Shown here in pieces: positions 24,101 through 32,820 of a stretch of DNA of 44,017 nt (position 1 is its first letter; every line of letters begins with the position of its first letter). Below the pieces are notes generated by a model that searched no databases, was not told the DNA's origin, and worked only from the letters and a program-made list of their open reading frames with translations. Location: contig CAYXVG010000056.1 in assembly GCA_964468205.1 (NCBI GenBank), positions 1-44,017 of the forward strand, written 5' to 3'. A program made the position numbers and the translations under genes. Origin of the DNA: CAWELS01 sp964468205. Lineage in GTDB: Bacteria; Acidobacteriota; Terriglobia; Bryobacterales; Bryobacteraceae.

Positions 24101-25816
24101 TTAGTCGCTTTCCTCGTTCAACCAGGTCCGGACCAGTTGGGCCATCGCTGCCGGGTCTTTCTCCGCTTCCTCACTCAAGTGCTTGGTCAGAACCTCAGCC
24201 TTCTTCGTCTTCACGGTCGGCAGTTTAAGAGACTTGATAGCCTCCTCCTCGAGCTTAGCCTTGAGCGACGTCTGCTCGGCCAACTTCTCCTGCAATTTAG
24301 CCTCGAGTGCATGGCTGCCCTCAATCGCCGGCAGAGTGCTGTTCCCTGGGGCAAGCGCGGGATCGCTCGAGACCAAGGCGGTCTTCTTCTTCCGCCGCAG
24401 CTTGCGCAGCAGAACGAAGCCGGCGGCCAGCAGAACAAGAAGAACCCCGCCGGCTGCCCCACCAATAATCACGAGCTGCCGCTGGTCTTCCATCATCGGA
24501 GCGAGCCAGGCGGGCACGGGGAACCCGCGCAGCGGCTCGCCGGCTGGCTCCTCGGCGAAGGGCTGCCAGTTCCGGGTGGCTTCGAAAGGTAGCGTTTCCA
24601 CGATAAGCTGATCGCCCCGCCCGGGCTGCAACCCCACGGCCGCGCTCACCAGATCCCGAATCGCATTCAGTTTTTCCTCCGGCACCTCCTCCACTGTCCT
24701 GCGCGCATCCGGGCCGGCGCCTTCCCACCGCACTTCGTGGTCCACCAGCAGCGACACCGAGAGGCGCTTCAACCCGCCCTGAGGCAATACAGTGCGGCGC
24801 ACCGTGCGGCTGCTCTGATAGGCTATGCTCTCGCTCCGCCGGCTATGGCCGTTGTTTTCGCCCGCCTGTTTCGAGACCGGGCGCGGGAGATTCGAAGCGG
24901 CGCCCGGAATCCCGCCCGCTGTGACGTAGGCGCCGCTGACATCCTCGGTCTTCTCCGAGTTGGTCATCACGGAACGGGTCGGGTCATAAACCTCTTCACT
25001 CTGCTCGCCGGAAGTGAAATCGCACTCCACGTTCACCCCGGCGCGAAAACCCTCCGGCCCGAGAACCGGCGCCAGAGTGTCTTCGATCTTCGCCAACAGA
25101 TTCCGCTCGAGCCGTCCCTTGTATTCGAGCATGGCGTCGGAAGGCTCCGGCGATTCGGGCGACAGCCGGCTCCGCGGGCGGCTAAGCAGGTTGCCACGCA
25201 TGTCGAGGACGGAGACGGCGTCCGGTTCCAGACTCTCCACGGCGCTCGAGACCAGATAACAGATGGCGCGCACATTCTGCTCGTTCAACTGCGCGCCCGG
25301 CAGCAGTTTCACCATCACGCTGCCTTTCGCTGGCCTTCGAAACTCCAGAAACACCGACTGCTTCGGCAATGTCAGGTGCACCCGGGCCCGTTCCACCTCC
25401 GAGAGGCCCATCACCGAACGTTCAAGTTCACCTTCGAGTGCGCGGTGATAGTTCACCTGCTCGGCGAAATCCGTGGCGCCGAAGTTCGTCTCGTCGAAGA
25501 GTTCGAAGCCGATACGTCCTGTCCGTGGCAGACCGCTGGCGGCCATCTGCAAGCGCATCTCCGCCACCTGCGCGGACGGAACCAGAATCGAAGTCCCGTT
25601 TTCGGTCAGCCGGTAGGTCACCTCCGCCTCCCGCAACCGCTCGACGACCTGCCCAGCGTCCTCGGGCGCGAGCCCGGTGTACAGTGGCTGAAAGTCGCGT
25701 TCGCGGTTCCATTGCGCGAAGCTCCAAATCGCCGCTCCGACCGCCAGGGCCGCCACAACCAGCGACACTTTCTGCTTCAGCGTAAGGCTGGCAATAAGCT
25801 TCCTGATCTGGTCCAT
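24101..25816 (-). CDS. fliF: Flagellar MS-ring protein FliF
   Basis: The 571-residue protein has an N-terminal helix (about 15-35), a periplasmic part with LYTGLAPEDAGQVVERL and MRLQMAASGLPRTGRIGFELFDETNFG, and a second membrane helix near residues 447-470. A cytoplasmic C-terminus that binds FliG ends the protein (LSEEAEKDPAAMAQLVRTWLNEES). It forms the MS ring in the inner membrane. It starts 14 bases after fliE in the basal-body operon. Confidence 0.97.
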   Translation of the reverse strand: MDQIRKLIASLTLKQKVSLVVAALAVGAAIWSFAQWNRERDFQPLYTGLAPEDAGQVVERLREAEVTYRLTENGTSILVPSAQVAEMRLQMAASGLPRTGRIGFELFDETNFGATDFAEQVNYHRALEGELERSVMGLSEVERARVHLTLPKQSVFLEFRRPAKGSVMVKLLPGAQLNEQNVRAICYLVSSAVESLEPDAVSVLDMRGNLLSRPRSRLSPESPEPSDAMLEYKGRLERNLLAKIEDTLAPVLGPEGFRAGVNVECDFTSGEQSEEVYDPTRSVMTNSEKTEDVSGAYVTAGGIPGAASNLPRPVSKQAGENNGHSRRSESIAYQSSRTVRRTVLPQGGLKRLSVSLLVDHEVRWEGAGPDARRTVEEVPEEKLNAIRDLVSAAVGLQPGRGDQLIVETLPFEATRNWQPFAEEPAGEPLRGFPVPAWLAPMMEDQRQLVIIGGAAGGVLLVLLAAGFVLLRKLRRKKKTALVSSDPALAPGNSTLPAIEGSHALEAKLQEKLAEQTSLKAKLEEEAIKSLKLPTVKTKKAEVLTKHLSEEAEKDPAAMAQLVRTWLNEESD

Positions 25817-25830
25817 GACCGGCCGCTAGC

Positions 25831-26136
25831 TCAAACCTGAGTTCGCATGACCTCCTGGTAGGCCTGAACAACCTTGTTGCGGGTCTGCAAGAACAACTCA
25901 AAGGCGAGCTCGGCCTGTTGTGTCTGAAGAGCGACGGTATGAAGATCTTCCCGTTCGCCGCGAAGCAGTTCCTGGATGCCGGTCTCCGAAGTCTTCCGGT
26001 ACTCTTCCACCTTCTCGACGGCCTCGGTCAACGCCGCCTGGAAACTCCCCTTTGCGCCGCCTCCCGCGCCGGCCGGAGCTTTAATATCTGGAATGCTCTG
26101 AGTGAGTCCAATTGAATGTATCGACAAAGCCATCAC
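25831..26136 (-). CDS. fliE: Flagellar hook-basal body protein FliE
   Basis: The 101-residue protein has the FliE C-terminal signature: DLHTVALQTQQAELAFELFLQTRNKVVQAYQEVMRTQV, split here over residues 63-101. FliE joins the MS ring to the proximal rod. Two adjacent Met codons open the gene, one base after the flgC stop region, so either could start. Confidence 0.95.
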   Translation of the reverse strand: MMALSIHSIGLTQSIPDIKAPAGAGGGAKGSFQAALTEAVEKVEEYRKTSETGIQELLRGEREDLHTVALQTQQAELAFELFLQTRNKVVQAYQEVMRTQV

Positions 26137-26137
26137 G

Positions 26138-26575
26138 TCACCGCAGCAAATCGATCGACTTCTGAATCATGTCCTTGACGGCGGACATGGCCGACACGTT
26201 GGCCTGGTAGCCCCGGGAAGCCCCCATCAGGTCCACCATGTCCTCGGCCGGACTGATGCGTGGAAAGGCCACATAGCCCTCCTCGTTCGCGTCGGGATGG
26301 CCTGGAACATACCGCATCTCCGGCGGGCGCGTGTCCTCGACCAACTCGTCCACCCTCACCCCGAGGCCGCTGCCCCCGAGTTCCGAGCGAAACAGCTCGG
26401 AAAAACCGCCCGGATCGGCGTCCGGCGCGAAGACAACATCCTTCCGCCGGTACGGACCGCCTTCCGGCGTTCGTGTCGTCTCCGAGTTCGCCAGGTTCTC
26501 GACCAGCCGCTCCGCCCTCGACCGCTGGGCGGCCATGCCGGACGCACTCACTGCAATCGAAGTGAAAAGACTCAT
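26138..26575 (-). CDS. flgC: Flagellar proximal rod protein FlgC
   Basis: The 145-residue rod protein has the family N-terminus (MSLFTSIAVSASGMAAQRSR, then ENLANSETTRTPEGGPYRRKDVVF) and C-terminus (VAFPRISPAEDMVDLMGASRGYQANVSAM). It overlaps the flgB stop by four bases. Confidence 0.97.
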   Translation of the reverse strand: MSLFTSIAVSASGMAAQRSRAERLVENLANSETTRTPEGGPYRRKDVVFAPDADPGGFSELFRSELGGSGLGVRVDELVEDTRPPEMRYVPGHPDANEEGYVAFPRISPAEDMVDLMGASRGYQANVSAMSAVKDMIQKSIDLLR

Positions 26576-26910
26576 GCTCCACTACCTTCCTTCACCGCGC
26601 TGCGCACCACCCGGATCTGCGACCGCATCAGGTTCGACACGATACTGAAGCGAATCGCATTTTCCGCCAGCAAGCGGGCTTCGCGATCCACGCTCACATT
26701 GTTGCCGTCGCTTTTGGTGGCCAAGCCCTCGACTTCCACCGCCTTCGGTTTCTGACCCTGCGCCAGCGTTAGAAACTCGTGCCGGAAATCGATGTCGCGC
26801 GTCTTGTAGCCGGGCGTGTCCATATTGGCCACGTTCGACGCCACCAACTTCTGGCGCGTGGCGAGCAGGTCCATATAGTGTTCGAGGCGGGAGGCGATTG
26901 CATTCAACAT
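26572..26910 (-). CDS. flgB: Flagellar proximal rod protein FlgB
   Basis: The 112-residue rod protein has LLATRQKLVASNVANMDTPGYKTRDIDF near the N-terminus and a C-terminal helix as in other rod proteins. The ATG at 26910 is chosen because family members start about a dozen residues before the L-x-x-R-Q motif. The frame is open for 21 further codons upstream, which overlap the sigma-54 promoter. It is the first gene of the flagellar operon. Confidence 0.94.
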   Translation of the reverse strand: MLNAIASRLEHYMDLLATRQKLVASNVANMDTPGYKTRDIDFRHEFLTLAQGQKPKAVEVEGLATKSDGNNVSVDREARLLAENAIRFSIVSNLMRSQIRVVRSAVKEGSGA

Positions 26911-26924
26911 CTCGCCCACTCTAT

Positions 26925-26940
26925 TGCAGGTACCGTGCCA
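26925..26940 (-). promoter_or_regulatory. Sigma-54 (RpoN) promoter of the flgBC-fliEFGHIJ operon
   Basis: On the minus strand TGGCACGGTACCTGCA matches the -24/-12 consensus TGGCAYRNNNNTTGCW at every fixed position but one (C instead of the first T of TTGC). GG and GC have the correct spacing. Counting 12 bases from the GC puts transcription start about 4 bases before the flgB ATG, an almost leaderless mRNA. Control of basal-body genes by sigma-54 is known in several phyla. No bacterial enhancer-binding protein is in this window. Confidence 0.7.
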
Positions 26941-27039
26941 GAGCGCCAACAGCCCGCTAACCCCCGGCGGCAAGGTGGATCCAGGGGCAAAACCGCGTCA
27001 GGTGACAGGGTTTTGGCGCAATCGCCACTCCGCGGCGGC

Positions 27040-27462
27040 CTAGAGGTACAGCCGCGGGTAAGCCCGTTTCATCTCCGCGGCCGTTTCAAGAGCTGTTCCA
27101 ATTTGGTAAAGCCGTCCCATTCCGATACCCGGACAGAGGCGTCCGGCTTCGCTCCAGGCTTCACGGTCCTCTACAAGTTCCGGCCAGAACGGGAAAAGGC
27201 GGCACTGAGTCGGTTTGGCGGGGTGGATGCTGCAACCGCTGCCAGCGAGGAACGGGCACTGCCGGTCGCGCGGCTTGCGCAAACGCAGGCGGTACTTCGT
27301 CCGGTAGACGTAACGGGACTCGAACTCCTCGGCTGAAATCCCGAGGAAGCGCGCCGCCCGCCGGAGGTCGTCCGCGGTTAGATACACGAATCCGCGCTGG
27401 TCGCAGCAGTTCGTGCAGCCGGGCACACAGGAGAAACGCAACCCGTCCATTTGTTTCATCAT
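27040..27462 (-). CDS. YkgJ-family cysteine-cluster protein
   Basis: The 140-residue protein has the CxxxCxxCC cluster (C12, C16, C19, C20) followed by C69, C77 and C87 in CPFLAGSGCSIHPAKPTQCRLFPFWP, plus C110. This is the pattern of the YkgJ (Fe-S or Zn cluster, CxxCxxCC) family, whose function is unresolved. The start at 27462 or 27459 is chosen because the cluster normally begins 10-20 residues from the N-terminus. A longer open frame upstream overlaps the divergent gene and is not family-like. It is 67 bases from the divergent Tat protein. Confidence 0.8.
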   Translation of the reverse strand: MMKQMDGLRFSCVPGCTNCCDQRGFVYLTADDLRRAARFLGISAEEFESRYVYRTKYRLRLRKPRDRQCPFLAGSGCSIHPAKPTQCRLFPFWPELVEDREAWSEAGRLCPGIGMGRLYQIGTALETAAEMKRAYPRLYL

Positions 27463-27529
27463 AGGAGTTCTGGGGCGCGGTGGCTGGACCGGGCCTCCGG
27501 CGCATGGTAGAACAGAGTTGGAGGTTTGA

Positions 27530-28150
27530 ATGTCTTCCTCTCGCCGCGCTCTGCTCCGCTCCGCCGCCGGGCTCGCCGGCGGCTTGACAGTTTCCCGCAT
27601 CCCTCAGAAAGCCGACAGCGCCACGGGCGCCCTGCCAACGGTCCGTTTTGGCGGCTGGGAAATCACCCGTCTCGTCTGCGGAGCGAACCCGTTCCACGGC
27701 TACTCGCATTTCAACCGCCTGCTGGACGCTCACATGCGGGAATGGATGACGCAGGAGCGTGCCGTCGAGATTCTTGGCCGCTGCGAACGGAACGGCATCA
27801 ATACCTGGCAGGTACACTACTACATGGCGTGCTTCTACCGGGTTTCCCGCACACACGAAGAGCCAGTGAAAGAGTTGGGCGAGGCGCCGCTGGGCGAAAC
27901 GTTTCTCGAGCGCGACCCGGACCGCATGACCGCCGTCGTGCGGCGCACCCGCAAACCGTGCCTCGGATTCAAGGTCCTGGCCGCGGGCCGGAAGACGTCG
28001 CGCCCCGAGCAGGTTGCCACCGCTTTCGATTATGCCTACGGAAACATCAAGCCCAGCGACGCTGTTATCGTCGGCATGTATCCGCGCTATCGCGATAAGG
28101 TTCAAGAGAACGCCGGGCACGTACGGCGCATTCACCAGACACTGAGCTAA
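27530..28150 (+). CDS. Tat-signal protein, apparently with an internal deletion
   Basis: The 206-residue protein starts with a twin-arginine signal (SSSRRALLRSAAGLAGGL). The next part (FGGWEITRLVCGANPFHGYSHFN, MREWMTQERAVEILGRCERNGINTWQ) looks like the start of an aldo/keto reductase-like or TIM-barrel family common in acidobacteria and planctomycetes. Right after NTWQ the sequence jumps to YYMACFYRVSRTHEE and then GFKVLAAGRKTS and SDAVIVGMYPRY, which in relatives I recall lie more than 100 residues further on. This suggests an in-frame deletion, so the protein is probably non-functional. A good ribosome site (GGAGG) precedes the ATG. Confidence 0.6.
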   Translation: MSSSRRALLRSAAGLAGGLTVSRIPQKADSATGALPTVRFGGWEITRLVCGANPFHGYSHFNRLLDAHMREWMTQERAVEILGRCERNGINTWQVHYYMACFYRVSRTHEEPVKELGEAPLGETFLERDPDRMTAVVRRTRKPCLGFKVLAAGRKTSRPEQVATAFDYAYGNIKPSDAVIVGMYPRYRDKVQENAGHVRRIHQTLS

Positions 28151-28244
28151 TGTGCGGACGGTCCGGCGCCGACCGGTCTTCCGCGAGTCCGCGGCCACCC
28201 CGGACAAAGACGCAGAAAAGGAACGATCCGCCCGAAAAGAGTAA

Positions 28245-31200
28245 ATGATGAGGTGTGTTCGGACCGCGCTGTTAGCGCTGTTCCTCCTGGTTCCAGGGGG
28301 GGTGTCTCAGCGTTACACATTCGAAACATACGGCCGGGAGCATGGTCTCGATAACCTTTCCGCGGAGTGTCTGCTCCAGGATGCGGCCGGTTTTCTGTGG
28401 ACCGGCACGCAGAACGGCCTGTTTCGCTTCGACGGACGCTATTTTGTCAAATACACAATGCGGGACGGCCTGCCTTCGGGTTGGATACACGGACTCCATG
28501 AAACGGAAAGCGGGGTGCTCTGGGTGTCCACCACGGACGGCCTCGCCTACCGGCAAGGCAACCGTTTCGTGGCTGTCGACCTCGGCCGGAAATACAGGGT
28601 CGACATTGGCGGTGGAATCACCTCGACGCCGGACGGCCGCGTCTATTTTGCCAGTAGCCTGGGGCTCTACTCCGGATTCGCCAGCCCCGGCGAACCCGGT
28701 TGGTTGTTCGAACCGGTTCGAGCGGCGGCCGGCGCCGGAGTGAACGCGAGTCACGGGCTTCACTACAGCCGGAGCGGCACTCTCTGGTTCGGCTGCGGAA
28801 AGCTGCTGTGCCGTCTCGACAATGATTCGCTCACCCGGTTGGGAGAGGCCGAAGGACTGCCGGCCGACACATGGACGGCAATCACCGAGGACACTGACGG
28901 CAATTTGTGGGTGCGCAGCTTCGAGCGCCTCTACTTCGGGGAAGCGGGCAGCGGGCGGTTCCGCCCCGCTCCCGAGCGCATTCCGCCCTCGTTCGATAAA
29001 GGAGCCATTCGGGTGGATCGGGCCGGCCGGCTTCTCACGCCGACGGATGAAGGTCTTCTGCTCAGGGACGGCGATGGCTGGAAGATGCTGAACAGGTCGT
29101 TGGGACTCCCCGCCGAAGGCTGCATCGACGCTACCACCGACCGGGAGGGGTCTTTTTGGATTGCGTTGCGCGGGCGCGGAGTGGCTCGTCTGCTGGGCGA
29201 CTTCCGCTGGGAGCACTGGACGGCCGCGGAGGGCTTGCCGAGCGAAATGGTGTGGTCCGTAGCTCAGGACGCCAGCGGCAGCGTCTGGGTCGGCAGCGAC
29301 GGCGGGTTAAGCCGCCTGAGCGAGAATGGCCAATGGCAGACATGGTGCGGCAACACCGGACTCGGCGGAGATCGCGTTCTGGCAATCGCCTTCGCGCCGG
29401 ACGGGGCGGTCTGGGCGGGCAGCATGCCTGGCGGTGTCACCAGATTGGAGCCGGGATCCAGGCGTACGCGCATCTTCGGACAGTCCGACGGGCTCGAGGG
29501 GAACCGCGTGATGGCGCTCCATCGCGACCGGCAAGGGCGTCTGTGGGTCAGCACCTCGGCCGGCCTGTACCGGGCCGAGGCGATGACTCGCAATGCCGAA
29601 TTCGAGCGGATCCGGCCGCCGGGCGTCGACGAAAACGAGACCTATTTCGAGATGGAAGAGGACACCGCCGGCGCTCTGTGGTTGGCGAGCGCCGCCGGTT
29701 TGCTCCGTTTTGACGGACAGAGCTGGGAGCGGTTTGAAGGGTTGGCAGGTGTGGATACCTCGAGCGGCTGGCAACTGGCAGCGACGCCGGACGGCGCGAT
29801 TTGGTGCGCATCGCCGAAACACGGCTGGATTCTACGGATCGTTTACGAGGAAGGCGAGGCCAATGCGCTCATGGCCGGACCACCCGGCGCTAGTGGCATC
29901 GTCTCCCTCGACGCGTCCGCGGATGGAACCCTGTGGGCCGGCAGCTATGGCGGAGTGTGGCGTCACGACGGGAGTTCTTGGCAGCACTTCACCAGCGCCG
30001 ACGGGCTTCTGTGGGACGACTGCAACGGATTCGCGCTGCTGGCCGCCGATGACGGGACGACCTGGGTTGGCACCAGCCATGGCCTCTCCCGCGCTCACCT
30101 GGATTCGGAAGCGCCGGCGCCGGACCCACCGCGGGTGGAAATCGTTTCTATTCAAGTCGCCGGAAAAGCGGCGGAGCCCGCCCAGTTCGTTGAGGTCCCT
30201 TATGCGAACCGCTCGCTCGCGGTTCAATTTTCGGCGCTCACCTTTCGGAATCCGGGCGCCGTTCGCTACCGTTACCGCCTCAGCGGTTGGGGTTGGGATG
30301 ACGACTGGGTGGATACCGGAGCGGCGGAAGCCCGGTACGCTAACCTTGCTCCGGGGGACTATGCTTTCGAGGTACATGCCCGCAGCGCGGCCGGGGTTTG
30401 GAGCACCACGCCGGCGAGGGCACACTTCCGCGTGATCACTCCGTGGTGGCGGGGCAGTTGGGCAGTGCTGTCTCTTATCCTCCTTGGCGCCGCGGCGCTG
30501 TGGGCGGCGGTCCGGTACCGGATGCACCTTCTGGAAACCGAGCGGGACGAACTCGAGGCGCGGATCAAAAGTCGAACCCGCGAACTTGCCCTCGCTAAGG
30601 AAAACGCCGACCAGGCGAACCGTTACAAAAGCGAGTTCTTGGCGAACATGAGTCATGAGATCCGCACTCCGATGAACGGGGTTCTCGGCATGACGGAGCT
30701 CGCCCTGGCGGTCAGCGCTAGCGGGGAACAGCGCGAATACCTGGAAAGCGCCCGCTTCTCGGCCCAGTCGCTGCTGTCGCTGCTGGACGATATCCTCGAT
30801 CTCTCCAAAATCGAGGCCGGAAAGCTGGAGCTCGATTCGGATATCTTCGATCTTCGGCAGACCGTGGCGAGCGCGGTCGCTCTCCTTTCGTTTTGCGCCC
30901 ATGAGAAGCGAGTGCGGCTGACATGGAGCGTCTCGGAAGGAGTGCCGGTGAAGGTGAAGGGGGACGGAAACCGCCTCCGCCAGATCCTGCTGAATCTGCT
31001 CGGCAATGCAGTGAAGTTCACCGAGCGTGGCTCGGTGAACGTGAGCGTAGGCGTGGAATCGCTCACCGCGGAGGAAGCCGTGTTGCGGTTCCGGGTCGCC
31101 GACACCGGGATCGGCATTCCGCCCGAGAAGCTGGCGGCCGTATTCGAATCGTTCGAGCAGGCGGACCGTTCGACGACGCGGCGATACGGGGGTACCGGCC

Positions 31201-31757
31201 TTGGCTTGGCCATCAGCAAGCACCTCGTGGAATTGATGCAGGGCGAGCTCACGGTGGAGAGCAGGTTGAACCGGGGCAGCGTCTTTGCATTCACGGCGCG
31301 TTTTCTGGTACCTACTCCCGCTGCGGAACCGGCCCCGCCGGAGCCGGACATCCCAGCGGCACAGCCGCGCGGCGCCCTGCGCGTTCTGCTCGCCGAAGAT
31401 AACAAAGTGAACCAGTTGGTCGCGGCGCGCACTCTGGAGAAAGCCGGCCACTCAGTCTCGATTGCCAGCAACGGGGAAGAAGCCCTGGAGTTGCTCACCG
31501 CTGAACGCTACGATCTCATCCTGATGGACGTGCAGATGCCGATGCTCGACGGCCTCGAAACCACCCGGCAGATCCGGGAGCTCGAGCTTCGAGACGGCGG
31601 CCACATACCAATCATCGCGATGACCGCCCACGCCCTGAAGGGCGACCGCGAACTCTGCCTCGAAGCCGGCATGGACGCCTATCTCGCGAAGCCATTCCGC
31701 TCCGCCGAGCTCTTCCGCCTGATCGAGGAACTCGCGCCGGCGGGCCACGGCCGGTAG
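28245..31757 (+). CDS. Hybrid sensor histidine kinase with periplasmic propeller and receiver domain
   Basis: The 1170-residue protein has a signal peptide (1-21) and a long periplasmic region of repeated W-(T/V/A)-G-(T/S)-x-x-G-L/V motifs (two-component propeller repeats, about 30-620). A Y_Y_Y-type strand domain (about 625-725, FRNPGAVRYRYRLSGWGWDDDW) and one membrane helix (about 738-758) follow. The HisKA domain has phospho-acceptor H804 in ANMSHEIRTPMNG. The ATPase domain has N-box NLLGNAVKFTE and G-box YGGTGLGLAISKHL. The receiver has D1095 in LILMDVQMPMLDG. It has the layout of Bacteroides hybrid two-component systems except that the DNA-binding output domain is absent. It probably senses a saccharide and signals through a partner not seen here (inference). 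Confidence 0.93.
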   Translation: MMRCVRTALLALFLLVPGGVSQRYTFETYGREHGLDNLSAECLLQDAAGFLWTGTQNGLFRFDGRYFVKYTMRDGLPSGWIHGLHETESGVLWVSTTDGLAYRQGNRFVAVDLGRKYRVDIGGGITSTPDGRVYFASSLGLYSGFASPGEPGWLFEPVRAAAGAGVNASHGLHYSRSGTLWFGCGKLLCRLDNDSLTRLGEAEGLPADTWTAITEDTDGNLWVRSFERLYFGEAGSGRFRPAPERIPPSFDKGAIRVDRAGRLLTPTDEGLLLRDGDGWKMLNRSLGLPAEGCIDATTDREGSFWIALRGRGVARLLGDFRWEHWTAAEGLPSEMVWSVAQDASGSVWVGSDGGLSRLSENGQWQTWCGNTGLGGDRVLAIAFAPDGAVWAGSMPGGVTRLEPGSRRTRIFGQSDGLEGNRVMALHRDRQGRLWVSTSAGLYRAEAMTRNAEFERIRPPGVDENETYFEMEEDTAGALWLASAAGLLRFDGQSWERFEGLAGVDTSSGWQLAATPDGAIWCASPKHGWILRIVYEEGEANALMAGPPGASGIVSLDASADGTLWAGSYGGVWRHDGSSWQHFTSADGLLWDDCNGFALLAADDGTTWVGTSHGLSRAHLDSEAPAPDPPRVEIVSIQVAGKAAEPAQFVEVPYANRSLAVQFSALTFRNPGAVRYRYRLSGWGWDDDWVDTGAAEARYANLAPGDYAFEVHARSAAGVWSTTPARAHFRVITPWWRGSWAVLSLILLGAAALWAAVRYRMHLLETERDELEARIKSRTRELALAKENADQANRYKSEFLANMSHEIRTPMNGVLGMTELALAVSASGEQREYLESARFSAQSLLSLLDDILDLSKIEAGKLELDSDIFDLRQTVASAVALLSFCAHEKRVRLTWSVSEGVPVKVKGDGNRLRQILLNLLGNAVKFTERGSVNVSVGVESLTAEEAVLRFRVADTGIGIPPEKLAAVFESFEQADRSTTRRYGGTGLGLAISKHLVELMQGELTVESRLNRGSVFAFTARFLVPTPAAEPAPPEPDIPAAQPRGALRVLLAEDNKVNQLVAARTLEKAGHSVSIASNGEEALELLTAERYDLILMDVQMPMLDGLETTRQIRELELRDGGHIPIIAMTAHALKGDRELCLEAGMDAYLAKPFRSAELFRLIEELAPAGHGR

Positions 31758-31793
31758 CGGTCCGCCAGGGTCAGGAGTTGGTAGACTGCCTAC

Positions 31794-32804
31794 ATGAAGT
31801 ACTACGAGCTTGCCGCTGCGGGCATCGACGCCCTTTCGGTTCGGGAGGCGGACGAACCGCGCCCCGGTCCGAACCAGGTACTGGTGCGGATGCACGCCAC
31901 GTCTCTCAACTTCCGCGACCTTGTGGTCGTCAAGGGCGGCTATGGCAGCAACGTGAAGCTGCCGCTCGTGCCGATCTCGGATGGGGCTGGAGAGGTCGTG
32001 GAAACCGGTCCCGGCGCGGGCCGGTTTCGGGTTGGCGACCGGGTAAGTGCAATCTTCATGCAGTCGTGGCGTTCCGGCCCGTACGGTGAGGGTCATGGCG
32101 CATCAGCGCTGGGCGGAGCCGTTGATGGAGTGCTTTCCGAGTACGCGGTTTTCGACCAGGACGGGCTGGTGGCCGTGCCGGAGCATTTGAGCTGGGCGGA
32201 GGCGGCGACGCTGCCCTGCGCGGCGGTCACGGCGTGGCACGCCCTCGTCGAGGCAGGGGGTGTGAAGGCCGGGCAGACGGTGCTAACACTTGGGTCCGGC
32301 GGGGTCTCGGTGTTCGCGCTCCAGTTTGCGAAGATGGCCGGCGCCCGCGTGGTGGCGACGTCGTCCAGCGAGGAGAAGCTGCAGCGGCTGCAGGAGATGG
32401 GAGCAGGCCAACTGATTAACTATCTGGAGACTCCTAACTGGGGAAAGACGGTCCGGGAAATGACCGGCGGACCCGGCGCGGATTGCGTCGTCGAGGTCGG
32501 CGGCGCGGGAACACTCGAACAGTCGCTCCGGGCAGTGCGCGCGGGCGGCGTCATCAGCCTGATCGGAGTGCTGGCCGGTCCGGGCGAGTTCAACCCGAAC
32601 TGGATTTTCATGAAGGCAGTGAAGCTGCAAGGAATCTATGTCGGCTCGCGCGACATGTTCGAGGAAATGAACCGGGCGATTGAAGCCGCGCAGATGCATC
32701 CGGTGGTGGACCGGGTATTTCCGTTCACCGAGGCGAAGACGGCGCTGCGGTACATGGAATCCGGAGCCCACTTCGGGAAGGTGGTTGTCGAGATTGCGGC
32801 GTAA
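31794..32804 (+). CDS. Zinc-independent MDR alcohol dehydrogenase / quinone oxidoreductase-like
   Basis: The 336-residue medium-chain reductase has an N-terminal GroES-like fold (QVLVRMHATSLNFRDLVVVKGGYG, ISDGAGEVVETG, FRVGDRVSAIF) and a Rossmann domain (GVKAGQTVLTLGSGGVSVFALQFAKMAGARVVATSSS). The catalytic and structural zinc cysteines of classical alcohol dehydrogenases are missing. It probably reduces quinones or activated alkenes with NADPH, and the real substrate is unknown. TAGACT lies 6 bases before the ATG, so the mRNA may be leaderless. Confidence 0.9.
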   Translation: MKYYELAAAGIDALSVREADEPRPGPNQVLVRMHATSLNFRDLVVVKGGYGSNVKLPLVPISDGAGEVVETGPGAGRFRVGDRVSAIFMQSWRSGPYGEGHGASALGGAVDGVLSEYAVFDQDGLVAVPEHLSWAEAATLPCAAVTAWHALVEAGGVKAGQTVLTLGSGGVSVFALQFAKMAGARVVATSSSEEKLQRLQEMGAGQLINYLETPNWGKTVREMTGGPGADCVVEVGGAGTLEQSLRAVRAGGVISLIGVLAGPGEFNPNWIFMKAVKLQGIYVGSRDMFEEMNRAIEAAQMHPVVDRVFPFTEAKTALRYMESGAHFGKVVVEIAA

Positions 32805-32820
32805 CCGGCCGCGGCCGGAA

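Noticed and set aside
29832..31451. 539-codon open frame on the minus strand
   Set aside because: Antisense to the hybrid histidine kinase, whose motifs are intact on the plus strand.
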